Of a stretch of DNA of 64,000 nt, positions 44,930 to 53,648 are shown one piece after another. The DNA is taken from the NCBI GenBank assembly GCA_934617065.1, contig CAKTTY010000005.1, positions 73,233 to 137,232 of the forward strand, written 5' to 3'. Position 1 is the stretch's first letter. Each line of letters opens with the position of its first letter. The position numbers and the translations under genes are program-made. Under the pieces are notes generated by a model, which did not search any database, had not been told where the DNA came from, and saw only the letters and a program-made list of their open reading frames with translations. Source of the DNA: an uncultured Eggerthellaceae bacterium. GTDB lineage: Bacteria; Actinomycetota; Coriobacteriia; Coriobacteriales; Eggerthellaceae.

Positions 44930-46177
44930 ATGCCCGTGCAGAGCGAAACAAACAAACCAGAATTGCTTGCTCCCGCCGGTGGGTGGGAGCAGCTTCAATA
45001 CGCGCTTCACTTCGGGGCCGATGCGGTGTACCTTGCGTGCGACCGCTTCGGCCTGCGCGCCCGTGCCAGCAATTTCTCGCTGGAAGACCTTCCTCGTGCC
45101 GTTGCGTTGGCGCACAGCGCTGGTGCGCGCGTGTACGTTACCTGCAACGCCTACGCCCACGATGAAGACCTAGCGGCTCTTCCCGAATACGCTCAAGCTA
45201 TGGAAGCTGCGGGCGTCGACGCCGCTATTGTGAGCGATTTGGGCGTTATGTCGGTGGTGCAGCAGCACGCGCCTTCGGTTGCCATCCATGTTTCCACACA
45301 GGCATCGGTATCAAACGCCGAAGCTGCGCTTATGTGGTATCGCCTTGGTGCCCGTCGCGTGGTATGCGCCCGCGAAATGTCGGTTGCAGAAATTGCCGCT
45401 ATGCGCAAAGCCATTCCCGCCGATATGGAAATTGAGGTGTTTGTACACGGTGCCATGTGCATGGCTATTTCGGGCCGTTGCCTTATCAGCGATTACCTTA
45501 CCGGTCGTCACGCCAACAAGGGGCAATGCGTTCAGCCGTGTCGTTGGGAATATGAGTTGAAGGAGCTTTCCCGCCCTGATCAGAGCTTCGGCATAGAAGA
45601 GGGCGAAGACGGCACGTACCTGCTGAATTCCAAAGACCTGAACATGCTTGCACATCTTGACGATCTTGCTGCGGCAGGCGTTTCTTCGGTGAAGATTGAA
45701 GGCCGCGTGAAAAAGGCGTTCTATGTGGCAACGGTGGTAAATGCGTATCGCCACGTGCTCGATGGCGAGCCGGCATCTTTGTGGGAGCATGAGCTTGAGA
45801 TCATCTCGCATCGACCCTATTCAACGGGTTTTTATTACGGGGATGCCGAGCAAACCACCGACAACGATATCTATGTGCAGCTTTGCGACTGGGTGGGGGA
45901 AGTGGTTTCCTCAGCCGCAACCGAACAGGGTCAATGGCGCGTGAAGGCAAAGTGCCGCAACCGTTTTTACGAAGGTGACGAGCTGGAGGTGCTAAGCCCC
46001 CATAAGCCCATTCAAACTGTTAAGGTTCAGGACTTGGCTGAAGTCTACGATGGGGCGGAAGTTCCCTCTGAAGTGGCATGCAAGGCCATGGCGCCGTATG
46101 CATTTACCGCTTCTTTCGAGCTGGAACCGCGAGACATTCTGCGTGTTCGTCGTAAAGACCCAACGAAGAAGAACTGA
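44930..46177 (+). CDS. Peptidase U32 family protein (TrhP/RlhA-like)
   Basis: 415 residues. The family signature EVFVHGAMCMAISGRCLIS is followed by GRHANKGQCVQPCRWEY, which together supply the four conserved cysteines thought to hold an iron-sulfur cluster. The N-terminus PELLAPAGGWEQLQYALHFGADAVYL is typical. Characterised relatives hydroxylate uridine or cytidine in tRNA or rRNA (TrhP, RlhA) using prephenate; older annotations call them collagenases. I favour RNA hydroxylation, as it sits with a tRNA synthetase. It starts one base after the proS stop, so it is the last gene of this operon. Confidence 0.9.
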   Translation: MPVQSETNKPELLAPAGGWEQLQYALHFGADAVYLACDRFGLRARASNFSLEDLPRAVALAHSAGARVYVTCNAYAHDEDLAALPEYAQAMEAAGVDAAIVSDLGVMSVVQQHAPSVAIHVSTQASVSNAEAALMWYRLGARRVVCAREMSVAEIAAMRKAIPADMEIEVFVHGAMCMAISGRCLISDYLTGRHANKGQCVQPCRWEYELKELSRPDQSFGIEEGEDGTYLLNSKDLNMLAHLDDLAAAGVSSVKIEGRVKKAFYVATVVNAYRHVLDGEPASLWEHELEIISHRPYSTGFYYGDAEQTTDNDIYVQLCDWVGEVVSSAATEQGQWRVKAKCRNRFYEGDELEVLSPHKPIQTVKVQDLAEVYDGAEVPSEVACKAMAPYAFTASFELEPRDILRVRRKDPTKKN

Positions 46178-46186
46178 TGGATTGAC

Positions 46187-46211
46187 GCGAATGCTTAGAC
46201 GGAGCATTCGC
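46187..46211 (+). terminator. Hairpin after the U32 gene
   Basis: GCGAATGCT (46187-46195) pairs perfectly with AGCATTCGC (46203-46211), loop TAGACGG. No T-run follows, so it may be a Rho-dependent or processing site rather than an intrinsic terminator. Confidence 0.5.
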
Positions 46212-46266
46212 TAATTGAGAGGAAAGGGGCGCAGAGGGATGCGTCCTAGAAAGCAAGGAGGAACAT

Positions 46267-46599
46267 ATGGGAAGGCAATCTGACGAGGCGCTGCAGCTTG
46301 CGGATGCGGACGAACTGGTGAACTACCTGATGGGAGCTCACTGCGCATATATGCAGTGGCGTGAACTCACCTACTACCTTACCGATGCAAACGACATCTA
46401 TTGGCGTGCGCAGGATACCAATGAACTGAACGACAAAGGTCATTTCCCTGATTGCAGCGAGTTGGTTGCTTCGGTACGCGAATTCGTTGACTTGCCGTTT
46501 TTGGATGAAAAGCATTCTATCCGCGAGGTATTTCCTGAGGCTACCTTCTACGGTTCGGTGAAAATCGAGGGGCAGGGCACGCCTGTTCCCGTTGTTTAG
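46267..46599 (+). CDS. Small hypothetical protein
   Basis: 110 residues. AAGGAGGAAC lies before the ATG at 46267, supporting a real gene. It is acidic and aromatic-rich, with QWRELTYYLTDANDIYWRAQ and ECFPD-free but DCSEL-containing segments; no membrane segment, no repeated motif and a single pair of isolated cysteines. The first helix-like stretch ADADELVNYLMGAHCAYMQW and the regular hydrophobic spacing suggest a small globular alpha/beta protein. I do not recognise the family. It stands between the proS-U32 operon and the Bce module and is followed by a hairpin at 46721-46744. Confidence 0.75.
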   Translation: MGRQSDEALQLADADELVNYLMGAHCAYMQWRELTYYLTDANDIYWRAQDTNELNDKGHFPDCSELVASVREFVDLPFLDEKHSIREVFPEATFYGSVKIEGQGTPVPVV

Positions 46600-47026
46600 T
46601 AGAGGTTGTCAGGGACGGGCATCTTTTGCCACCGCCTTCAGTGCGGCGCTTTTGGTTCTCAGTTGGCTTGCGTAGTTGATTGAGCATTTGAAGTATTGGC
46701 TGCTTTCCGTGAACCGAATGAAGCGGGCGCGTAAGCGCCCGTTTCTTATTTCCGGGTTGAATATCTCCTGTTTGAGGACGTTCCTGCCTGGCAGGACGAA
46801 GAGGATCTCGGGGAGTGCGGTGGTTTTCTCCGAAATCCATCTGACGGGGAGAGCGAAACTCGCATTGTCTAGCTGCATAGACAGGAAGAGCCTAAGAAGA
46901 GTGATGCGGGCCTTGTTATTTAGGGAGCGCAATCGCGCGGCGAATACGATCCGATAACGAAATGCTGGCTGGCTTTTTCGTTGCGCTATCATCGGTTCAT
47001 TCGTTTAAAGCGAAAAAGGGGGATTG
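46600..47026. other. Non-coding region before the Bce regulator
   Basis: 427 bp with no supported gene. It holds a 10-bp GC-rich hairpin (46721-46730/46735-46744, core GGGCGC/GCGCCC, tail CTTATTT) that may end the 46267 gene, a short palindrome TCCTGCC/GGCAGGA (46782-46796), and AACGAAA/TTTCGTT (46956-46962, 46976-46982) about 45 bp before the regulator. Confidence 0.55.
46721..46751 (+). terminator. Terminator-like hairpin downstream of the 46267 gene
   Basis: AAGCGGGCGC pairs with GCGCCCGTTT around a GTAA loop, followed by CTTATTT. It lies 120 bp after the gene's stop. Confidence 0.6.
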
Positions 47027-47701
47027 ATGGCGCGTTTGCTCATTGTCGAAGACGATGTATCTCTGCGAGAGAACCTTGTGCGCATGCTTCAGCTTAAGGG
47101 GCATGAGTGCGTTTGCTGTGAGTCATTCGAAAATGCTGCAGCCGAAGCCCTTGCCGTTTCCCCTGATTGCGTTTTGCTCGATCTGTCTCTTCCTGGCGCA
47201 TATGGCCACGAGATCTGTCGCTCTATTCGTCAGGAAAGCGACGTTCCCATTATTGTGCTCACTTCTTCCGACAGTGAGTTCGACGAGGTTATGAGTATGA
47301 GCGTTGGTGCGGATGATTATGTGGTGAAGCCCTATCGCCCTGCCGTGTTACTAGCCCGTATTGATCGTGCGCTCGCTCGAAGCGGCTCTGCCGATCTAGC
47401 GCACAAGCGGCTTGAGCACGGTAGTGTCTCGCTCGATCCCGTGCGGGCGGAAGTCTCATATCGCGGCAAAATTGCCGAATTGTCTCGCAACGAGCTCCTG
47501 ATTTTGCGCATTCTCATGGAAAACGCCGGCTCTATCATCTCGCGCAGCGAACTGATGGACGAGCTGTGGCAAACCGACGCATTTGTCGACGACAACACGC
47601 TTACCGTGAACGTGAATCGTTTGCGCCGCAGTCTGCAATCCATCGATGTGCCCGATGACTTCATCACCACCCGTCGCGGCTTGGGCTATGTGGTCCGATG
47701 A
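47027..47701 (+). CDS. Response regulator, OmpR/PhoB family (BceR-like)
   Basis: 224 residues. The receiver domain has the acidic pair in LLIVEDD, the phosphoacceptor D52 in CVLLDLSLPG and K in VVKPYRP. The C-terminal winged helix carries TLTVNVNRLRRSL and TRRGLGYVV. It is the first gene of a regulator-kinase-ATPase-permease set, the arrangement of Bce modules that sense and remove antimicrobial peptides. I use ATG 47027, which follows AAAGGGGG; a TTG directly before it is possible. Its stop overlaps the kinase start (ATGA). Confidence 0.93.
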   Translation: MARLLIVEDDVSLRENLVRMLQLKGHECVCCESFENAAAEALAVSPDCVLLDLSLPGAYGHEICRSIRQESDVPIIVLTSSDSEFDEVMSMSVGADDYVVKPYRPAVLLARIDRALARSGSADLAHKRLEHGSVSLDPVRAEVSYRGKIAELSRNELLILRILMENAGSIISRSELMDELWQTDAFVDDNTLTVNVNRLRRSLQSIDVPDDFITTRRGLGYVVR

Positions 47702-48891
47702 GCGGTTCGATTCGGGAAAACGATGCGCCGACTGCGGTGCCTGGGTCGGCGGGCGGCCCGAAGCTCAACTCACCTGCCGAACCGCTGCGTGGCCCCATGC
47801 CCGAACAGCCCGCCGCCGACAGCCGCGCTGATTGCTCGGAGCGCACCTATTCTTTCGGCGCGTACCTCCGCTCGCGTGTTGGGTTTGTGCTTGCCATGGC
47901 TGCCCTGATGGCTGTGGTGGCGAGCGCTCTGGCGGTCACTGGCTCGAACGCCTCCGTAATTGCGCTCGTTTCCATCTGTGAAGCGCTGTTTGCCTGCATC
48001 GTGCTCGCTGCTGGGTTTTTGCGCGATCGTGAGTTCTACCAGCAGTTGGATCTGTTCTGTAATTCACCCGAAAACGCACGGTATCTCTCTTCGATTTTGG
48101 ACGAGCCGAGAACCTTGGAAGGCTCTATCGCCTATCGCGCGCTCGCCGTGCAGGGCAAGGCGGCTTCCGATGAACTTGCCACCCGCTCTCGCGACATGAA
48201 GGAATATCGCGACTACATCGAACTGTGGGTCCACGAGGCTAAAACGCCCATTGCGTCGGCGCAGCTGGCTTTATCGAGTCTTCGCGGTCCTGAAATCAAT
48301 GAGGTGCGTGGCGACCTCGATCGTATCGAATCACGCGTTGAACAGGCGCTTTATTACGCGCGTTCGGCAACGTTAAGCGAAGATTTTTCTATTGAAGGGC
48401 TGAATCTTGCGGCGGTGGCGCGCAAGGCGTGCCGGCAAAGATCTCGCACGTTGATCGGTGCGGGGGTGTCACTCGATTTCGCGATTGATGATGCCCTCGA
48501 AGTGCTCGCCGACGCGAAATGGGTCGACTTCATCATCGGTCAGGTTCTGGAGAACTCGGCGAAGTACGGCGCAAAATGCATTCGTTTCGAAAGCGCGGTT
48601 AGGGATGTGGGTACGAAAGACGGCTGCGTTGAGCTGTCGATAAGCGACGACGGCGACGGCGTCCCCGCCGCCGATGTGCCGCGCGTGTTCGATCGCGGCT
48701 TCACAGGAAGCAAGGGTCGCACGCATCATAAAGCAACGGGCATGGGGCTTTACTTGGCTGCCGTTGCCTGCGAAAGAATGGGTCTTGGCCTGCGCATTTC
48801 TTCGGAAGAGGGGCGGGGCACGTCTATCACGTTGACCTTCCCGCTCGATCGTACGCGCATGGATTTGGCGACAAACCTTACAAGATCGTAA
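47698..48891 (+). CDS. Intramembrane-sensing histidine kinase (BceS-like)
   Basis: 397 residues. An unusual polar N-terminus (about 55 residues) precedes two membrane segments (about 62-85 and 88-112) with almost no extracellular loop, as in Bce-type kinases, which sense through their transporter partner. The phosphoacceptor is H179 in LWVHEAKTPIASAQLAL; the ATPase has an N box (QVLENSAKYG), a G1 box (SDDGDGVP), an F-box-like FDRGFTG and a G2 box (TGMGLYL). It overlaps the regulator gene. The stop coincides with the second half-site of the proposed operator (48877-48903). Confidence 0.92.
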   Translation: MSGSIRENDAPTAVPGSAGGPKLNSPAEPLRGPMPEQPAADSRADCSERTYSFGAYLRSRVGFVLAMAALMAVVASALAVTGSNASVIALVSICEALFACIVLAAGFLRDREFYQQLDLFCNSPENARYLSSILDEPRTLEGSIAYRALAVQGKAASDELATRSRDMKEYRDYIELWVHEAKTPIASAQLALSSLRGPEINEVRGDLDRIESRVEQALYYARSATLSEDFSIEGLNLAAVARKACRQRSRTLIGAGVSLDFAIDDALEVLADAKWVDFIIGQVLENSAKYGAKCIRFESAVRDVGTKDGCVELSISDDGDGVPAADVPRVFDRGFTGSKGRTHHKATGMGLYLAAVACERMGLGLRISSEEGRGTSITLTFPLDRTRMDLATNLTRS

Positions 48892-48903
48892 GATTGCGGT
48901 AAG
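48877..48903 (+). promoter_or_regulatory. Candidate operator for the Bce transporter genes
   Basis: Three half-sites at exact 11-bp steps: CTTAC (48877-48881), GTAAG (48888-48892) and GTAAG (48899-48903), the first inverted and the other two direct. An 11-bp period is what OmpR/PhoB-type regulators use. A -10-like CATTAT lies at 48936-48941 with a poor -35, as in activated promoters. It precedes the ATPase gene by about 75 bp. Confidence 0.55.
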
Positions 48904-48975
48904 GCCCTTCGATGGCTCTGGTTTCGCGATCTCCGCATTATGGGGGTGTACCGAATCGAAGAGAAAGGAACTCCC

Positions 48976-49845
48976 ATGTCTGTGGTTACCGCAACCCCTC
49001 CAGCAGGTATTGCAAATAACAATTATCCCGACAGCCGCAAGGCCTTGCTTTCTGTACGTAATGTCCAAAAAGTGTATGGCTCGCGGGAGGCCGTCACGCG
49101 CGCGCTCGACGATGTGTCGTTCGATATTTGTGAAGGTGAATTCGTCGGTGTGATGGGCCCATCGGGCTCAGGCAAGAGCACGCTATTGAACTGCATCTCC
49201 ACCATCGACACCGTGACCAGCGGGAACATCATCTTGAACGGGCTTGATATCACGCAATTGCGCAGCCGTCAGCTGTCCAAGTTTCGTCGCGACGATCTGG
49301 GCTTCATCTTTCAGGATGCGAATCTGCTCGATACCCTGACCGGTTTTGAGAATATCGCCCTGGCCCTCACCATCAAGGGAGAAAAGGCCGATGCCGTTCG
49401 CGCGAAGGTCGATCGCACTGCCGATCTGTTAGGCGTGGCAGACGTTCTGCAGAAGTATCCACGCCAAATGTCGGGCGGTCAGCGCCAGCGCGTGGCTGCG
49501 GCGCGCGCCATCGTTGCCGACCCGAAGCTGGTTCTAGCAGACGAACCCACCGGTGCGCTTGACTCGCGCAACGCCGCTGTTCTTCTTGAAACCCTTGAGG
49601 TTCTGAATGCGAAGCTGCATGCCACCATCATGATGGTCACGCATGACGCAGTTGCGGCATCGTACGCCGATCGCATTCTCTTCATCAAGGACGGCAAGCT
49701 ATTCAACGAGCTGCGCCGCGGCGATAGCGCAAGGACCGATTTCTATCAGCGCATCCTTGAGGTTCAGGCGTTCCTTTCCGGCAAGCAGGGCGATTCCTCC
49801 GCAATCGGTTTTGTAGCTTCGCATGTCTCTGCGCTGCGCAACTAG
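48976..49845 (+). CDS. ABC transporter ATP-binding protein (BceA-like)
   Basis: 289 residues. Walker A GPSGSGKST, Q-loop FIFQDANLLD, signature MSGGQRQRVAAARA, Walker B LVLADEPTGALDS and switch His in MMVTHDA, all in the order of MacB/BceA-type ATPases. The start is ATG 48976 after AAAGGAA; the frame is open further upstream. A C-terminal extension of about 40 residues follows the ATPase core. Paired with the FtsX-type permease 12 bp downstream, it forms the efflux or target-protection half of the Bce module. Confidence 0.93.
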   Translation: MSVVTATPPAGIANNNYPDSRKALLSVRNVQKVYGSREAVTRALDDVSFDICEGEFVGVMGPSGSGKSTLLNCISTIDTVTSGNIILNGLDITQLRSRQLSKFRRDDLGFIFQDANLLDTLTGFENIALALTIKGEKADAVRAKVDRTADLLGVADVLQKYPRQMSGGQRQRVAAARAIVADPKLVLADEPTGALDSRNAAVLLETLEVLNAKLHATIMMVTHDAVAASYADRILFIKDGKLFNELRRGDSARTDFYQRILEVQAFLSGKQGDSSAIGFVASHVSALRN

Positions 49846-49857
49846 GCGGTGATTATC

Positions 49858-52089
49858 ATGTTGATGAAACTTGCCTTGCGCAACGTGCGCCGCAGCATGC
49901 GCGATTACGCTGTGTATTTCGTTACCCTGACTTTGGGCGTGGCGGTGTTTTACGCCTTCAATGCCATCGAGGATTCCCGCGTGTTGTTCGAGGCGCAGGA
50001 AGGCGCCGCAAACGTGTTCCTGGCGTCGGGCGCGAGCATTTTCGACATCCTTGCGCAGGTCATGACCTATTTCAGTGTCGTTGTTGCCGTGGTTTTGGGC
50101 TTTTTGGTCCTGTACGCCAACCGGTTCGTAGTTCGCGCCCGCAAGAAGGAATTCGGCACGTACTTGCTGCTGGGCATGAGCCCACGCCAGGTTTCCTCGG
50201 TGGTCCTGATGGAAACGCTGATCGTCGGCGTTATCGCGCTAGTGGTCGGCCTTGGCCTCGGCTTTCTAATCTCGCAGGCGATCGCCTTCGCCACAGCGGG
50301 GCTCATCGGCGTAGCCATCAGCGACTACCATCTGCTGTTCAGCGCCCGCTCCGCCGAGCTGACGCTGGGGTGCTTCGCGCTCATCTTCGTTGTGGTCGCC
50401 CTGTTCAACGCCGTGCAAATCTCGCGCTGCAAGCTTGCCACGCTGCTTTCGGCCAACTCCCGCAACGAGCGCATGCCCGTACGCAACCCCTTCATCTGCC
50501 TCATCGTGTTCGTGGCAGCATGCCTGGTGTTGGCGAAGGCGTATTCCGAACTCAACATTGACGGTTTAGTCTACTTCGGTGAACACTTCCGTATCGCGAC
50601 CGTGCTGATGCTCGTTGGCACGCTGGGCCTGTTCTGGTCGGCGTCGGGGTTCTTCATCCTGCTGATCCAACGTTTGCGCGGCGTCTACTTCAAGGGACTG
50701 GCCATGTTCACCATGCGTCAAATCGCTGCAAAGGTGAACACCGCGTTCGTGTCGCTGTGGGTGGTAAGCACCCTTCTGTTCCTCAGCATTGTCGTATTCT
50801 CCACGGGCTTCAGCCTGGCGTCGCTGTTCTCCGACCAGCTAGAGGAGAACACCCAGTTCGACGCATCCATCCGCGCAAGCCTTATGTCGCTCGACGTTTC
50901 CGACATGGAAGCAGTACCCGCCGAGCAGTACGGCGGGGAAGACGAGAAGGCGGCCGCGATTCGGGAGGCCAAGGCCCAGCGCAACGAGATCCACAGCCTG
51001 TGGCAGGCGAACGGCGGTTCCACCGCCGCGTATATGGAGTCGCTCATCCCCGATTGGGACGAGCGCGTGACCGGCTCAGCTCAGGTGGACACGTGGCTTG
51101 CGAATGATTTGACGGAAAGACAGCTTGTCGATGCGTGCGGCTTCACGCTTGCCCAAATCGGCTCCGATGAGAACTCCAGCATGGCCGACGAGGGCGTGCA
51201 GTATGTGCCGTTATCGCAGTTCAACGCCGCACGCCAGCTTATAGGCGAAAAGCCAATCGAGCTTGCTGCAGGCGAGTACCTGGTTGACAACACGGTCGAT
51301 AAATCTGTCGACTACGCGAAGGCCCTTGGCCAGAAAGGGCGCACCATCACCGTTGACGGCCATGAGCTGACCGCATCCGGGCAGGTTGTCTCGCAATCGC
51401 TCCAGGTGAGTAGCATGAGCTGCCTGATCGCTGTGCTGGTTGTTCCCGACGAATTGGCGGCCGACAGGCTCGCCGCCGGCAATCTGCCGTCTATGAGCGA
51501 GTTGAACGTCAACCTGGCAAGCGATTCGAAAGAACAGGCCATGAAAGACCTGATGGCCGAGTACGGCAAGGCAGTTCCCCCGAGCGAAGAGCATGCCGAG
51601 ATGGGCTTGACCTACGAGTCTCGCGCATGGCCGGTGTCTTACTACGACACGAGCGAGGGCATTATCGCCGATAGCATGGGGCTTAAACTTCTGTTGGTTT
51701 ACCTGGCTCTTTACGTTGGATTCATCTTCCTGATGACCACCGCGGCGGTCCTTTCCGTCCAGCAGCTTTCCGAGGTGGCGGACGGCATCCCTCGCTATCG
51801 CCTGCTGGCTCAGCTGGGATGCGACAGGAGCATGGTGCTGCGAAGCCTGCGAACGCAGGTCGGCATCTATTTCGTGGCTCCGCTCCTGGTCGCAGGCTGC
51901 CATTCCGCATGCGCGATCAGCCTTCTGTACAAGAACCTGCTGTCGTTTTGGGACACGGGAGCTGTTACCAGCACGCTTGCCGTCGGCATCGCACTGGTAG
52001 TTGCGGTGTACGCAATCTACCTGACATCCACGTACCTGGTTGCGCGATCGGCGGTAATCGCCGGCGCAGGTAAGAAGCTGCTTGCATAG
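49858..52089 (+). CDS. FtsX-type ABC permease (BceB-like)
   Basis: 743 residues. Ten-transmembrane layout of BceB: an N-terminal KLALRNVRRSMRDYAVYFV, a first FtsX block with VRARKKEFGTYLLLGMS, a large extracellular domain between about 325 and 590 (likely peptide-binding), and a second set of membrane segments at the C-terminus. ATG 49858 lies behind AGGCGGTGA; GTG 49849 is in frame but less well placed. Base composition is richer in C at third positions than in the neighbouring housekeeping genes, which may point to acquisition. It is the last gene of the module. Confidence 0.92.
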   Translation: MLMKLALRNVRRSMRDYAVYFVTLTLGVAVFYAFNAIEDSRVLFEAQEGAANVFLASGASIFDILAQVMTYFSVVVAVVLGFLVLYANRFVVRARKKEFGTYLLLGMSPRQVSSVVLMETLIVGVIALVVGLGLGFLISQAIAFATAGLIGVAISDYHLLFSARSAELTLGCFALIFVVVALFNAVQISRCKLATLLSANSRNERMPVRNPFICLIVFVAACLVLAKAYSELNIDGLVYFGEHFRIATVLMLVGTLGLFWSASGFFILLIQRLRGVYFKGLAMFTMRQIAAKVNTAFVSLWVVSTLLFLSIVVFSTGFSLASLFSDQLEENTQFDASIRASLMSLDVSDMEAVPAEQYGGEDEKAAAIREAKAQRNEIHSLWQANGGSTAAYMESLIPDWDERVTGSAQVDTWLANDLTERQLVDACGFTLAQIGSDENSSMADEGVQYVPLSQFNAARQLIGEKPIELAAGEYLVDNTVDKSVDYAKALGQKGRTITVDGHELTASGQVVSQSLQVSSMSCLIAVLVVPDELAADRLAAGNLPSMSELNVNLASDSKEQAMKDLMAEYGKAVPPSEEHAEMGLTYESRAWPVSYYDTSEGIIADSMGLKLLLVYLALYVGFIFLMTTAAVLSVQQLSEVADGIPRYRLLAQLGCDRSMVLRSLRTQVGIYFVAPLLVAGCHSACAISLLYKNLLSFWDTGAVTSTLAVGIALVVAVYAIYLTSTYLVARSAVIAGAGKKLLA

Positions 52090-52402
52090 GACGAAGAGTT
52101 TCGAGTGAAGCGCGTGTGCGGCGCGCGAGGGTGGGGCGCACAACCCGCGAAGGCAAGTCACTGTCTGCGGCGGAACCTCAAGCCGTCTCTTTAGCGCCCT
52201 TTTTCATTGGCTCATTTCGCTCCTTCCTCCAAAAGGCGCAGTCTGAGCCCAGCTGGACGTGCTTGGTTAACTTTGAAGAGCGAAGGGGCAGGTCGGGCCG
52301 ATTTCGAGCATCGGCGCTAGATCGATTGTGAGCCGCGTTCCATAATTCTGAAAATAATTCTTGACCTAGCGTGGTGGCGAGGGTATATTAATCAAGCACT
52401 TC
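52090..52402. other. Non-coding region between the Bce permease and tRNA-Ala
   Basis: 313 bp without a supported gene; the only clear element is the tRNA promoter at its right end. A GC-rich stretch directly after the permease has no clean terminator hairpin. Confidence 0.5.
52361..52389 (+). promoter_or_regulatory. Promoter of tRNA-Ala
   Basis: TTGACC at 52361-52366 and TATATT at 52384-52389 with a 17-bp spacer, close to the sigma-70 consensus. The tRNA begins 13 bp after the -10 box. Confidence 0.85.
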
Positions 52403-52478
52403 GGGGCATTAGCTCAGCTGGGAGAGCGCATGGCTGGCAGCCATGAGGTCAGGGGTTCGATCCCCCTATGCTCCACCA
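52403..52478 (+). tRNA. tRNA-Ala (anticodon GGC)
   Basis: Full cloverleaf with CCA encoded: acceptor GGGGCAT/ATGCTCC (one G-U), anticodon stem CATGG/CCATG enclosing CTGGCAG, anticodon GGC, T-loop GGTTCGATC. A U-tailed hairpin follows. Confidence 0.97.
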
Positions 52479-52485
52479 TTTATTC

Positions 52486-52516
52486 AAAAGGGTTCGCTTT
52501 TAAGCGGGCCCTTTTT
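52486..52516 (+). terminator. Terminator of tRNA-Ala
   Basis: AAAAGGG and CGCTT pair with AAGCG and CCCTTTT around a minimal loop (52486-52515), followed by a T-run. Confidence 0.85.
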
Positions 52517-53066
52517 GCGTTGCCCACAATTTTTTGAGGGTTATTTTTGCAATGCCCAGACGGGAGATACAGGGAGAAAAGTACGACTTGGGCTAATTTG
52601 CCCTATAGCGCTCTCCCTAGGATGTCCACGGCACTGCCTGCCTGCCCTGTCTATGGCACACCTGACATCTCGGGGCTCAGAAACAAAATAACGGCATAGA
52701 TTGCAATTTTTTTGCGATTGGCAATTGTTGCGGGTTCTTCAATCGCGGATATGGGCGCGGAAGCGCGGAAAACCGGCCGCCAAACGGTCTATTTCCGCTA
52801 TTCGATGCGAGGGAGGGAATTGCTAATCGAAAAAAAGTTGCAAATAAGTTGAGATTTTTGTTTTCGCGAGGGATGGATCGCTGTAACGAGGCGGGTTCAG
52901 TGAAAGACGCGCACGGGATCGATGACGGCAATGGGGCAAATCCCACGAAAGAGGATAGGCACTTTGTCAATGTTGCTATAGCCTTTTTGGTTGCATCATT
53001 CTGTACATACCCATTTGCCATGTTGATGTAGTTCTGGCGGGTGTTTTTCGGCGACGGGAGATTATC
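52517..53066. other. Gene-poor stretch containing repeat copy B
   Basis: 550 bp. It holds repeat copy B (52680-52864). Downstream, a frame from GTG 52900 (GAGGCGGG upstream) to 53031 could encode 43 residues ending in the hydrophobic VNVAIAFLVASFCTYPFAML, a possible small membrane peptide that I do not call as a gene. Nothing else is supported. Confidence 0.5.
52680..52864. repeat. Dispersed inverted-repeat element, copy B
   Basis: 185 bp, same layout as copy A at 9643-9826, and in the same orientation: outer AAACAAAAT (52681-52689) against ATTTTTGTTT, inner TTGCAA (52701-52706) against TTGCAA (52838-52843), all around the same symmetry centre. The inner arm continues to 52726 with pairing preserved although the bases differ from copy A. 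Confidence 0.8.
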
Positions 53067-53522
53067 GTGAAAGTTGCAGTTAGCGCTTGCTTGCTTGGGG
53101 TTCGATGCCGCTTCGATGGTCGCTCAAAGCCTTCAGCAGAAGTGCAGCGCTTTCTGGAAGGCCACGAATGTCAGGTGGTGAAAATCTGCCCAGAGGTTAT
53201 GGGAGGGCTTTCCATTCCTCATCCTCCCCACGAGCAGCGCGTGCTTGACGGGCGCGTTCGCGTGGTCGACGCCGAAGGGAACGATCATACGGAAGCGTTC
53301 GAGGCGGGTGCTCGCGCTGTTTGCTCGCTGGTTTGCGATTCGGGTTGCACCCATGCCATCTTGAAGGCGAAAAGCCCTTCATGTGGCGTTGGGGAAGTGT
53401 ATGACGGCACCTTTTCAGACGCGCTGGTGCCAGGAGATGGCGTTGCGACAAAAATGCTCAAGGAAGCAGGCGTTGTTGTGGCAACTGAAAAGAATTTCCG
53501 GGAACGTTTCGGTTGCGAGTAG
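53067..53522 (+). CDS. DUF523 family protein
   Basis: 151 residues. The N-terminus VAVSACLLGVRCRFDG and the middle VVKICPEVMGGL, then ILKAKSPSCG near the C-terminus, are typical of DUF523 (YbbK-like) proteins, whose conserved cysteines suggest an iron-sulfur or zinc site. The family has no confirmed function. GTG 53067 follows GGGAGATTATC. It is a lone gene between the repeat-containing region and a minus-strand NifX-like gene. Confidence 0.88.
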   Translation: MKVAVSACLLGVRCRFDGRSKPSAEVQRFLEGHECQVVKICPEVMGGLSIPHPPHEQRVLDGRVRVVDAEGNDHTEAFEAGARAVCSLVCDSGCTHAILKAKSPSCGVGEVYDGTFSDALVPGDGVATKMLKEAGVVVATEKNFRERFGCE

Positions 53523-53648
53523 CGTTTGAAGCCGCTAAGCAGCTAGGGCGGGGCTAGCGGGGAAGGCGTACGTATTCCCCAGAGGCATTTGGCAAAGCTG
53601 ATCCTTTTTTGCTGAGTGCATTCATCCGGTGGGTGCCCTGCTATGGGG

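Noticed and set aside
42956..45160. 734-codon minus-strand frame opposite ispG and proS
   Set aside because: A shadow frame produced by the codon bias of the real genes; no domain is seen and the opposite-strand genes are certain.
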